Of a stretch of 6,788 nt of DNA, positions 1 through 6,605 are shown piece after piece. Position 1 is the first letter of the stretch, and every line of letters starts with the position of its first letter. The notes under the pieces were generated by a model that saw only the letters and a list, made by a program, of their open reading frames with translations, was not told the DNA's origin and made no database searches. This DNA comes from Ruminococcaceae bacterium UBA1772. GTDB lineage: Bacteria > Bacillota > Clostridia > Oscillospirales > Acutalibacteraceae. Position numbers and translations under genes: made by a program. Where the stretch lies: contig DCGS01000071.1 of the NCBI GenBank assembly GCA_002314645.1, positions 2,831 through 9,618 of the forward strand. The letters are read 5' to 3'.

Positions 1-582
1 CTTGGACTTATTATCTCTTTTGGCTCAATGTCAAGAATAAAGCCAATTCAGTATTTTACAAAGTTTGTTGTATGGGTTGTACGTGGAACTCCTTTAATGA
101 TACAACTCTTAATTATTTACTATTTCCCTGGTCTTGTACTTCATAATCCTGTTTGGGGCGGCGGCGAAGACGGCCGTTTCCTTGCTTCAATGGTTGCATT
201 TATATTTAACTATTCATGCTACTTTTCAGAAATATTCCGCGGAGGTATTCAGTCAATTCCAAAAGGACAGGATGAGGCTGGTTTGGTTCTTGGTATGACA
301 AAGAGCCAAATTTTCTTCAAGGTTAAACTTCTTCAAGTAGTAAAAAGAATACTTCCTCCTATTTCAAATGAAATAATAACTCTTGTTAAGGATACATCGC
401 TCGCCCGTATTATTGCTCTTCAGGAAGTAATTTGGGCAGGACAGGCTTTCCTCAAGGGCTCACAGGGTATTTCTGGTGCCATTTGGCCACTTTTCTTCAC
501 AGCAATTTACTATCTCGTCTTCACAGGAATTTTAACAATTCTCCTTGGTAGACTTGAGAAGAAACTTGATTTCTTTAGATAA
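1..582 (+). CDS. Polar amino acid ABC transporter permease (HisM/GlnP type), 5' partial
   Basis: Integral membrane subunit of an amino acid importer; it forms the channel through which the binding protein's ligand passes into the cytoplasm. The reading frame is open to the left edge, so the gene begins outside the window. The internal ATG at 28 is probably not the true start, because residues before it continue the family alignment. Visible in the 193-residue fragment are the family motif RGTPLMIQL (fragment residues 28-36), an FRGGIQSIP segment, and the EAA loop that contacts the ATPase (EAGLVLGMTKSQ, about 92-103). A KDTSLA motif follows, then a hydrophobic C-terminal helix ending in LEKKLDFFR, a typical tail in clostridial members. 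Full-length relatives have about 215-250 residues, so some 25-50 are missing. The stop codon overlaps the ribosome binding site of the ATPase gene. The amino acid transported cannot be told from this subunit. Confidence 0.93.
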   Translation, partial: LGLIISFGSMSRIKPIQYFTKFVVWVVRGTPLMIQLLIIYYFPGLVLHNPVWGGGEDGRFLASMVAFIFNYSCYFSEIFRGGIQSIPKGQDEAGLVLGMTKSQIFFKVKLLQVVKRILPPISNEIITLVKDTSLARIIALQEVIWAGQAFLKGSQGISGAIWPLFFTAIYYLVFTGILTILLGRLEKKLDFFR

Positions 583-589
583 GGAGGGG
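581..589 (+). promoter_or_regulatory. Ribosome binding site overlapping the permease stop codon
   Basis: AAGGAGGGG is almost fully complementary to the 16S rRNA 3' end and lies 6 bases before the ATG at 596. Its first two bases are the last two of the permease TAA. This fixes the ATPase start and indicates translational linkage of the two genes. Confidence 0.8.
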
Positions 590-595
590 TGACGA

Positions 596-1381
596 ATGGA
601 AATTTTAAAGGTTGAAAATATTGAAAAGAACTTTGGCGAAACTAAGGTCTTAAAGGATATAAGCTTTGGACTTGAACAGGGTCAGGCACTTGCCATTATT
701 GGTTCATCTGGTTCTGGTAAGACAACACTTCTTCGTTGCCTCAACTTCCTTGAGACACCAGATAGCGGAAGAATTTACGTTGGCGATGAACTCATTTTTG
801 ACGCAGCTGATGAATCGACTCAAAAAGAAAAAGACGTTCGTAAAAAACGTCTTCACTTTGGAATGGTATTCCAGTCTTTCAACTTGTTCCCACAGTATAC
901 AGCGCTTGAAAATATAATGCTCAGCCCACAACTTCTTGCAAAAGAACAGCCGGATTTTAAGGCTAACAAGAAGCAGATTTATGCTGACATTGAAAAAGAA
1001 GCACGCGAACTTCTTTCCCAAATGGGACTTTCAGATAGAGCCGACCACTATCCACACCAGTTGTCAGGTGGTCAGCAGCAGCGTGTTGCCATTGCTAGAG
1101 CGCTCGCTTTGAAGCCGGATATTCTCTGCTTTGACGAACCAACATCAGCCCTTGACCCAGAACTTACTGGTGAAGTTTTAAGAGTTATTCGTGAACTCGC
1201 TGACAAGAAAACTACAATGGTAATTGTAACTCATGAAATGGGCTTTGCTAGAGATGTAGCAGATAACATTATATTCATGGATGGCGGTGTTATTGCTGAA
1301 CAGGGTCCAGCAGAAGACCTTATCAACAATCCAAAAACAGACAGACTCAAGGCATTCCTTAGTCATTCTAATAATAAATAA
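596..1381 (+). CDS. Polar amino acid ABC transporter ATP-binding protein (GlnQ/HisP type)
   Basis: Cytoplasmic ATPase that powers the permease encoded just upstream. All nucleotide-binding motifs are present in 261 residues: Walker A GSSGSGKTT (36-44), Q-loop Gln93 in VFQSFNLFP, signature LSGGQQQR (156-163), Walker B ILCFDEP with Asp180 and Glu181, D-loop SALD (184-187), and switch His213 in VTHEMGFA. The FNLFP and THEMGFA forms are characteristic of the polar amino acid subfamily. Residues about 112-137, between the Q-loop and the signature, form a lysine/glutamate-rich stretch somewhat longer than in GlnQ, which explains the length of 261 against the usual 240-250. The start is set by a strong AAGGAGGGG (581-589) that begins inside the permease stop codon. 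A terminator begins 18 bases after the stop, so this is the last gene of its operon. Specificity (glutamine, cystine, arginine or other) is unresolved. Confidence 0.96.
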   Translation: MEILKVENIEKNFGETKVLKDISFGLEQGQALAIIGSSGSGKTTLLRCLNFLETPDSGRIYVGDELIFDAADESTQKEKDVRKKRLHFGMVFQSFNLFPQYTALENIMLSPQLLAKEQPDFKANKKQIYADIEKEARELLSQMGLSDRADHYPHQLSGGQQQRVAIARALALKPDILCFDEPTSALDPELTGEVLRVIRELADKKTTMVIVTHEMGFARDVADNIIFMDGGVIAEQGPAEDLINNPKTDRLKAFLSHSNNK

Positions 1382-1399
1382 TAAACCAAATATACTAAC

Positions 1400-1440
1400 A
1401 AAAAGGTCAGTTCGAAAGAACTGACCTTTTTAAATTTTTT
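1400..1440 (+). terminator. Rho-independent terminator of the amino acid transporter operon
   Basis: A perfect 14-bp stem pairs 1400-1413 with 1418-1431 around a GAAA tetraloop (a GNRA loop closed by C-G). Its core is GGTCAGTTC-GAAA-GAACTGACC. T-runs follow at 1427-1431 and 1435-1440. The five A's on the left arm mean the same hairpin would read as a terminator on the minus strand too, so it may act in both directions. It separates the amino acid operon from the peptide/nickel-type operon. Confidence 0.93.
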
Positions 1441-1441
1441 C

Positions 1442-1468
1442 AAAAAAACAACCCCCCACGGGGCTTGT
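1442..1468 (-). terminator. Candidate C/G-rich hairpin with a minus-strand U-tract
   Basis: On the + strand, ACAACCCC (1448-1455) pairs with GGGG (1460-1463) and TTGT (1465-1468), with C1464 bulged and a CCAC loop. No T-run follows on the + side. Read on the minus strand, the hairpin is followed by six U's (1447 to 1442), the layout of an intrinsic terminator facing left. No minus-strand gene is visible to its right, so it would stop antisense transcription. Alternatively it is a structured element in the leader region. The stem is short and imperfect, so the call is tentative. Confidence 0.3.
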
Positions 1469-1499
1469 GAAAGCTAGTTTCGTTGTGTTACCCTTTTTT

Positions 1500-1508
1500 T
1501 GCTGTAAT
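1500..1508 (+). promoter_or_regulatory. Weak extended -10 candidate for the five-gene importer operon
   Basis: TGcTGTAAT matches an extended -10 element (TGn plus TATAAT with one mismatch). No good -35 hexamer lies 16-18 bases upstream; the best match there is TTCGTT at 1479-1484. Transcription would begin near 1515, leaving a leader of only about 17 bases that is nearly all ribosome binding site (AGAGGAG at 1518-1524). The operon follows a strong terminator, so a promoter is expected in 1441-1515, but this exact choice is uncertain. I saw no NikR-type inverted repeat in the gap. Confidence 0.33.
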
Positions 1509-1531
1509 TTTTACGAAAGAGGAGAATACAA

Positions 1532-3142
1532 ATGAAAAACATAAAAAGTATTATAGCGTTACTTCTTTCTCTTGTTTTAGTTTTTTCATTCTTTGGTTGC
1601 TCAAAGGGTGCAAATGAAGAGAAGTCAGCAAGAGAACAAAGAAAAGAAAATAATCAGCTTGTAGCTGCAATTGGCTCAGAGCCAGAAGGTGGCTTTGATT
1701 CAGTTACAGGCGGACATGGTTCAGTTACAAAGCTTATTTTCTCAACCCTTTTCAAGAGAGATAAGGCTCTTGGCTGGGAGGGTGACCTTGCAACAGGTTA
1801 CTCAGTATCAGATGACAAACTATCTTGGACTGTAACAATCAGAGACGATGCAAAGTTCACTGATGGTACAACAGTTAAGGCATCAGACGTAGCTTTCACT
1901 TATAATCAGGCAAAGGTTGCAGGTGCTGATATTGACCTTACAATTATTGACAAGGTTGAAGCAACTAATGACACAACAGTTGTTTTCCACTTAACAAGAG
2001 TTTACTCACCATTCATTGAAAGAATGGGTTATTTAGGAATTGTTCCAGAACATGCATATAACGATTCATTCAAGGATAATCCTGTAGGTTCTGGTCCATA
2101 CAAGATTGTTCAGTGGGATAAGGGTCAGCAGATTATCCTTACTCCAAATGAAGATTACTATGGAGAAAAGGCTAAGATTTCTCAGCTTACACTTGCTTTC
2201 CTTGATACAGATGCTGCTGTAGCTGCAATTGAAAAAGGAACTGTAGACGTAGCTGAAATCAATGGTACTCTTGCAAATAAGGAAGTGCCAGGAGCAACAG
2301 TAATTGATATTCCAAGTATTGAATGCTATGGCGTATGTTTCCCAATGATTAAGGACACTGGCGACAAGGCTAAAGACGGTGCTTACATGGGTAACAATGT
2401 AACAAGTGACCTTGCAATTAGACAGGCTCTTAACGCTGCTGTTGATAGAGAACAGATTGTAAAGGGTGTTCTTAATGGCTATGGTACAGTTTCAACAACT
2501 GGTCTTGAAAAGATGCCATGGCAGAATGAAAATACAGCACTTAGTGCAGATGAATACGGTAATGTAGATGCAGCCAAGAAGATCCTTGCTGATGGTGGCT
2601 GGGCTGATTCTGACAATGACGGTATTGTTGAAAAGGATGGCGTAAAGGCATCATTTAAACTTCTTTATACAGAAGGAAAATATAGACAGGAAATGGCTCT
2701 TGAATTTGTAAAGGTAGCAAAGAGCATTGGCATTGAAATTACTCTTGAACTTAAGACTTGGGATACAATTCTTGATGAAATTCACAAGGAAGCAGTATTC
2801 TATGGATTTGGTTCAGGCGATCCATCAGAGCTTTATAACCTTTACTATGGCGGCATTGCTGGCGGTGAGGTTGCTTGGGATAACTCAGGTGTTTACTCAA
2901 ATCCTAAGGGCGATGCAATCATTGATAAAGCTTTAGAAGCAAAGGATGAAGCAGAGGCACTTTCATACTGGAAGGCTTTACAGGAGTATGCATCTCCTAA
3001 GGGCGATGCTCCATACTGCTGGCTTGTAAATGCAGATCATGTATATCTTGCAGCAGAAGGCTTCTCATTTGGTCAGCCAGTTGTTCAGCCACATGGCGGA
3101 AGAATTTTCGACAATGTTGTTGAATGGAATTGGACAAAATAA
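1532..3142 (+). CDS. ABC transporter substrate-binding lipoprotein, nickel/peptide/opine family (SBP_bac_5)
   Basis: Ligand-capturing subunit of the five-gene importer, expected to be anchored to the outer face of the cytoplasmic membrane. The N-terminus has a basic MKNIK start, a hydrophobic core (about 7-21), and Cys23 in SFFGC. This is a lipoprotein signal with an atypical Phe at -3. A charged linker (24-40) leads into the family-5 fold. The signature region includes LATGYSVSDD (86-95), DDAKFTDGTTVKASDVAFTY (105-124), GSGPYKIVQWDKGQQ (186-200) and NEDYYGEK (206-213). Later come AIRQALNAAVDR (295-306), the acidic loop DSDNDGIVE (359-367), and a C-terminal GDAPYCWLVN (491-500). At 536 residues it has the normal length. 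The start is supported by AGAGGAG 7 bases upstream. Histidines at 62, 153, 174, 418, 503 and 521 are possible metal or chelate ligands, but none is proven. The family carries di/oligopeptides, nickel chelates, heme or opine metallophores, and this sequence does not settle which. Confidence 0.94.
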   Translation: MKNIKSIIALLLSLVLVFSFFGCSKGANEEKSAREQRKENNQLVAAIGSEPEGGFDSVTGGHGSVTKLIFSTLFKRDKALGWEGDLATGYSVSDDKLSWTVTIRDDAKFTDGTTVKASDVAFTYNQAKVAGADIDLTIIDKVEATNDTTVVFHLTRVYSPFIERMGYLGIVPEHAYNDSFKDNPVGSGPYKIVQWDKGQQIILTPNEDYYGEKAKISQLTLAFLDTDAAVAAIEKGTVDVAEINGTLANKEVPGATVIDIPSIECYGVCFPMIKDTGDKAKDGAYMGNNVTSDLAIRQALNAAVDREQIVKGVLNGYGTVSTTGLEKMPWQNENTALSADEYGNVDAAKKILADGGWADSDNDGIVEKDGVKASFKLLYTEGKYRQEMALEFVKVAKSIGIEITLELKTWDTILDEIHKEAVFYGFGSGDPSELYNLYYGGIAGGEVAWDNSGVYSNPKGDAIIDKALEAKDEAEALSYWKALQEYASPKGDAPYCWLVNADHVYLAAEGFSFGQPVVQPHGGRIFDNVVEWNWTK

Positions 3143-3159
3143 TTTGGAGATAAAATAAT

Positions 3160-4155
3160 ATGCTTAACAGTAAAAGTGCAGTTTCTTATGCATCTAAGAA
3201 ATTGCTTCGTTTAGTAATTCTTTACTTAGCTGTTATGATATTAACTTTCACTTTGGTACAAATGTCTCCAATAGATCCTGTTACAGCATATGTGGGAACC
3301 AGTACAAAAGTAGGCGCTGAACAGCGCGCATTAATTGCAGAAAAGTGGGGGCTCAATGAGCCTCCACTTACACGCTTTTTTAGCTGGTTTACGAACATGA
3401 TACAAGGCGATTGGGGAGAGTCGTTTATTTACAGAAGACCTGTAATGGATGTTATAGGCCAGAAGTTTGGTTCTTCAGTTGCCCTTATGGTTGTAGCTTG
3501 GTTTTTGTCAGGCATAATCGGTTTTGCTTTGGGTATTTTAGCTGGCGTAAAAAAGGGAAAGTTAGCAGATAAGTTAATTACAGGATATTGTCACATCTTA
3601 ATTTCCACGCCAACATTCTGGCTTGGAATTTTAGTAATAATTGTTTTCTGCGTAAACCTTGGATGGTTCCCAGTAGGCCTCAGTGTTCCTATTGGCACAC
3701 TTGCATCGGAAGTAAGCATTATGGATAAAATTAGTCATATGATACTTCCAGCACTAACGCTTTCAGTTGTTGGTATTGCAAGTATTTGTCTTCATACAAG
3801 GGAGAAAACAATTGAAATAATGGAATCAGACTATGTACTTTTTGCTCACGCACGTGGCGAAAGTAATTATAGTATTATAAGAAAACATCTATTAAGAAAT
3901 GTTTCTCTTCCAGCAATAACAGTTCAATTTTTATCTTTTAGTGAACTGTTTGGTGGTGCGGTTTTCGTTGAACAGGTATTTTCATATCCAGGGCTTGGAA
4001 ACGCAGCCGTTCTTGCTGGTCTTAGAGGAGATATGCCTCTTCTTATGGGTATAACCCTTATTAGTGTTCTCTTTGTTTTTGTGGGAAATGCAATTGCAGA
4101 TATTCTTTATTTTGTAATTGATCCTCGCATTAGAGAGGGGGCACATGAAAAATGA
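3160..4155 (+). CDS. ABC transporter permease, NikB/DppB/OppB type
   Basis: First of the two channel-forming membrane subunits. The 331 residues are close to the usual 305-340. The first membrane helix (about 14-34, LLRLVILYLAVMILTFTLV) precedes the external segment ending in GDWGESF (83-89), a hallmark of the OppB branch. Further helices lie at about 106-129, 144-165, 193-211, 254-270 and 292-318. The EAA loop that docks the ATPase is FAHARGESNYSIIRKHLLRN (228-247). It is followed by FVEQVFSYPGLG (269-280) and the C-terminal signature IADILYFVIDPRIR (312-325), all expected for the family. The gene starts 17 bases after the binding-protein stop with GGAGA upstream, and overlaps the next gene by 4 bases in an ATGA. 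It should pair with the NikC-type permease encoded next. Confidence 0.95.
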   Translation: MLNSKSAVSYASKKLLRLVILYLAVMILTFTLVQMSPIDPVTAYVGTSTKVGAEQRALIAEKWGLNEPPLTRFFSWFTNMIQGDWGESFIYRRPVMDVIGQKFGSSVALMVVAWFLSGIIGFALGILAGVKKGKLADKLITGYCHILISTPTFWLGILVIIVFCVNLGWFPVGLSVPIGTLASEVSIMDKISHMILPALTLSVVGIASICLHTREKTIEIMESDYVLFAHARGESNYSIIRKHLLRNVSLPAITVQFLSFSELFGGAVFVEQVFSYPGLGNAAVLAGLRGDMPLLMGITLISVLFVFVGNAIADILYFVIDPRIREGAHEK

Positions 4156-4988
4156 TTAAGACAAAAAGATTAGGTGTAAGAGAAAAGGCTATTATTAGTG
4201 CTATATTTTTCTCTTTGATTGTAGTCTTAATAATGATTGCTGGTCGATTAATTCCAATTGAATCAATAATGACAGACTTAACGAATATAAATCAGGCCCC
4301 AAGTGCGGACCATTTATTTGGTACTGACTGGGTGGGAAGAGATATGCTTCTTCGCACACTTAAAGGATTAAATCTTAGTATTTGGGTTGGATTACTTTGT
4401 TCGTTAACTAGTAGCCTTATTGCGGTTGTACTTGGAATTATTGGCCCTATATTTGGCGGAGTTGTTGATGAGGCTGTTGCATGGCTTGTAGACCTTGTAA
4501 TGTCCATTCCTCACACAATTCTTGTTATTCTTATTTCCATTGCATTCGGCGGTGGATTTAAAGGAATTGTTATAGGCGTTGCCGCCACTCACTGGACTTC
4601 TCTTACTCGAGTAATTAGAGCAGAGACAATTCAAACAATGGAGTCCGAATATGTAAAGACCGCGTACAAGTTTGGTAAGAGTAAAATAACAGTTTGTATA
4701 ACTCACCTGCTACCACATGTAATCCCACAGCTCGTTGTAGGAACCATTTTAGTATTTCCTCATGCAATCATACACGAGGCCTCTGTTACCTTCCTTGGGT
4801 TTGGACTTCCTCCGCATGAACCAGCAATTGGTGTAATACTTGCAGAATCTATGAAGTATTTAACAAGTGGTCAGTGGTGGCTTGCATTTTTCCCAGGTCT
4901 TACCTTAATTGCTCTTTCGCTTGTAGTTTCACAGCTCGGAAATAGCCTTCAACGTATTTTCGATCCAGCTACAGCGTACAAGATATAG
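4152..4988 (+). CDS. ABC transporter permease, NikC/DppC/OppC type
   Basis: Second channel subunit, partner of the NikB-type protein. The 278 residues have a short cytoplasmic start and a first helix (about 12-34). The conserved HLFGTDWVGRD (54-64) is diagnostic of the OppC branch. More helices occur at about 77-101, 110-133, 135-148, 192-208 and 243-262. The EAA loop is TAYKFGKSKITVCITHLLPH (170-189), followed by FLGFGLPPHEPAIG (214-227) and the terminal LQRIFDP (266-272). The start codon overlaps the upstream stop as ATGA. Its ribosome site GAGAGGGGG (4133-4141) lies inside the upstream gene, so the two permeases are probably made in equal amounts by coupled translation. Nothing is missing or broken. 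Confidence 0.95.
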   Translation: MIKTKRLGVREKAIISAIFFSLIVVLIMIAGRLIPIESIMTDLTNINQAPSADHLFGTDWVGRDMLLRTLKGLNLSIWVGLLCSLTSSLIAVVLGIIGPIFGGVVDEAVAWLVDLVMSIPHTILVILISIAFGGGFKGIVIGVAATHWTSLTRVIRAETIQTMESEYVKTAYKFGKSKITVCITHLLPHVIPQLVVGTILVFPHAIIHEASVTFLGFGLPPHEPAIGVILAESMKYLTSGQWWLAFFPGLTLIALSLVVSQLGNSLQRIFDPATAYKI

Positions 4989-4999
4989 GAGGTGCCATA

Positions 5000-5947
5000 A
5001 TGTCTAATTCTCCAATTTTTAGAGTAGAAGATTTTGGTGTCTCTTTCTCTCAGTATAAAAAAGGTACAGAAAGAACCGAACTTCACGTAATTACAAATCT
5101 TGATATTGAGCTTTACTCTGGAAAAATACTTGCAGTTGTAGGTTCATCAGGCTCTGGTAAAAGTCTTTTGGCACATGCCATAATGGGTATTCTTCCTTAT
5201 AATGCAACTGTGTACGGAAATATGTATTATGAGGGAAAATTAATTAATAAAGAAGATATTATCAAGCTTCGTGGACAGACCATTTCTTTAATTCCTCAGT
5301 CTGTTAATTATCTTGATCCACTTTTAAAGGTCGGCAAACAAGTCGAGACATCTTTAAGATTCTCAGGTAAATCAAAAGAGGAAAAGAAGAAACTTGTAAT
5401 TGAGGTGTTTGAAAAATACGGGTTAAAGCCAGAGGTGTATGACTATTATCCACATCAACTGTCTGGCGGTATGGCTCGTAGAGTTTTACTTTCTACTGCG
5501 ACTCTTGCAAATAGTAAAATCATAATTGCAGATGAACCAACGCCTGGCCTTGATGAGGCATCTTTAGAAGAGGTGCTTACAGACTTCAGAAGGATTACAG
5601 ATGAAGGTGCTGCAGTTCTTATGATTACGCATGACATTAATGCCGCAAAGAAAATCGCAGATAATATTGCTATTTTTTATGCCGGAAGTACATTAGAGGT
5701 TGCAAAAATTGAAGAAATGTCTGGCGATGGATCAAAACTTAGGCATCCATATACAAAAGCACTTCTTGCTGCTATGCCAGATAACGAGTTTAAACCAATA
5801 CCAGGTGTTCAGCCAATGCCTGGAGACCTTAGAGACGGTTGCCTATTTTATGAACGTTGCCCTATTTGCACAGATATCTGTAAAACTGACAGACCATCCT
5901 TGCAGACGCTTCGTGAAGGAAAGGTAAGGTGTCATCATGCTACTTAA
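5000..5947 (+). CDS. ABC transporter ATP-binding protein with C-terminal oligopeptide/Cys domain (NikD/DppD/OppD type)
   Basis: First of two ATPases driving the importer. The 315 residues contain Walker A GSSGSGKS (48-55), Q-loop Gln100 (LIPQSVNYLDP), signature LSGGMARR (154-161), Walker B IIIADEP with Asp178 and Glu179, D-loop PGLD (182-185), and switch His211. From about 245 comes the oligopeptide-transporter C-terminal domain, with HPYT (249-252), GVQPMPGDL (269-277) and cysteines 281, 287, 290, 294 and 311. The C-x5-C-x6-C spacing plus a distal Cys is the arrangement that holds an iron-sulfur cluster in at least one structurally studied DppD; Cys290 is extra. The start is set by TAGGAGGTG (4986-4994), which overlaps the upstream TAG stop. 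The 3' end overlaps the second ATPase gene by 11 bases. It resembles NikD or CntD, but substrate class is not decided by the ATPase. Confidence 0.95.
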   Translation: MSNSPIFRVEDFGVSFSQYKKGTERTELHVITNLDIELYSGKILAVVGSSGSGKSLLAHAIMGILPYNATVYGNMYYEGKLINKEDIIKLRGQTISLIPQSVNYLDPLLKVGKQVETSLRFSGKSKEEKKKLVIEVFEKYGLKPEVYDYYPHQLSGGMARRVLLSTATLANSKIIIADEPTPGLDEASLEEVLTDFRRITDEGAAVLMITHDINAAKKIADNIAIFYAGSTLEVAKIEEMSGDGSKLRHPYTKALLAAMPDNEFKPIPGVQPMPGDLRDGCLFYERCPICTDICKTDRPSLQTLREGKVRCHHAT

Positions 5948-6530
5948 AGCCGAAAATGTTAGTTTTGCTTATAATCCTAAAAAGCCAATTTTGGAAAACG
6001 TAACCTTTGAAGTTGCAAGCGGTGAAGTAGTTGGACTTGTTGCGCCAAGTGGATTTGGTAAATCAACACTTGGAAAAGTATTAGCAGGCTTCTTAGAACC
6101 AAAGGAAGGCACTGTAACTATTGATGGTGCACCGCTTCCTAAAAAATGTTTCTCTCCAGTTCAACTAATATTCCAGCATCCAGAAAAGGCGGTTAATCCT
6201 AAATGGAAGATGAAAAAGATTCTTAATGAGGCTTGGACTCCTTCTAGTGCGGATATTGAAAAAATGGGAATTCAGCCATCTTGGCTTAATAGATGGCCGT
6301 CAGAACTGTCAGGAGGAGAACTTCAAAGATTCTGTGTGCTAAGAGCACTTTCACCTGAAACAAAATTCCTTATATGTGATGAAATGACAACAATGCTTGA
6401 TGTTATTACTCAAGCACAAATATGGCAAGTTGTATTAGAATATGCAAAAGAAAATGATATGGGCGTTGTTGTTATAAGTCATGAAAAGAAACTCATTGAA
6501 CATTTATGTACAAGAGTAGTTAACCTTTAA
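5937..6530 (+). CDS. Compact ABC transporter ATP-binding protein (NikE/DppF/CntF position)
   Basis: Second ATPase of the importer, expected to pair with the NikD-type protein. At 197 residues it is much shorter than NikE (about 265) or DppF/OppF (about 330), yet every core motif is there: Walker A APSGFGKST (36-44), Q-loop Gln80 (LIFQHPEKAVNP), signature LSGGELQR (124-131), Walker B FLICDEM with Asp148 and Glu149, D-loop TMLD (152-155), and switch His182. The first Gly of Walker A is replaced by Ala36. The protein ends about 15 residues after the H-loop and lacks the C-terminal oligopeptide domain. The stop lies just before the operon terminator, so truncation by a later frameshift is unlikely; the short form appears native. 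The ATG overlaps the upstream gene by 11 bases, with GGTAAGG (5923-5929) as ribosome site. Confidence 0.92.
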   Translation: MLLKAENVSFAYNPKKPILENVTFEVASGEVVGLVAPSGFGKSTLGKVLAGFLEPKEGTVTIDGAPLPKKCFSPVQLIFQHPEKAVNPKWKMKKILNEAWTPSSADIEKMGIQPSWLNRWPSELSGGELQRFCVLRALSPETKFLICDEMTTMLDVITQAQIWQVVLEYAKENDMGVVVISHEKKLIEHLCTRVVNL

Positions 6531-6531
6531 C

Positions 6532-6573
6532 AAAAAGAGATTGATGATTTTTTCATCAATCTCTTTTTTATTT
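6532..6573 (+). terminator. Rho-independent terminator of the five-gene importer operon
   Basis: A perfect 16-bp stem pairs 6532-6547 (AAAAAGAGATTGATGA) with 6553-6568 around a five-T loop. The T-run at 6564-6569 and TTT at 6571-6573 follow. It starts two bases after the last stop codon. The A-run on the left arm would let it work on the minus strand as well. Confidence 0.93.
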
Positions 6574-6600
6574 GACTTTATATATAAATGGTATTAATAT
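6572..6600 (+). promoter_or_regulatory. Sigma-A type promoter for the right-edge gene
   Basis: TTGACT (6572-6577, five of six to TTGACA) stands 17 bases before TAATAT (6595-6600, four of six to TATAAT). The spacer and flanks are very A/T-rich. Transcription would begin near 6607, inside the LexA-like inverted repeat, giving a leader of about 45 bases. TATAAG at 6600-6605 is another possible -10, with a poorer spacer. The position right after a terminator supports a new transcription unit. Confidence 0.65.
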
Positions 6601-6605
6601 ATAAG

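Noticed and set aside
28..30. ATG at 28 as the true start of the first permease
   Set aside because: The frame stays open to base 1, the permease would lack its first membrane helix, and no ribosome binding site precedes this ATG.
704..1021. 105-codon minus-strand open frame across the amino acid ATPase
   Set aside because: It lies wholly opposite a gene with every ABC ATPase motif, has no ribosome site, and its product is low in complexity with no recognisable domain.
1441..1531. Riboswitch, T-box or NikR operator ahead of the importer operon
   Set aside because: The gap is only 91 bases and has no recognisable conserved core of a cobalamin or NiCo riboswitch, no T-box sequence, and no NikR-type inverted repeat.
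4292..4706. Two minus-strand open frames (4292-4507 and 4404-4706) inside the NikC-type permease gene
   Set aside because: Both are antisense to a fully conserved permease, overlap each other in different frames, and lack start signals; they are shadow frames.
6500..6530. Frameshift or premature stop truncating the second ATPase
   Set aside because: The terminator starts two bases after the stop, so no room remains for a lost C-terminal domain; the short form looks native.
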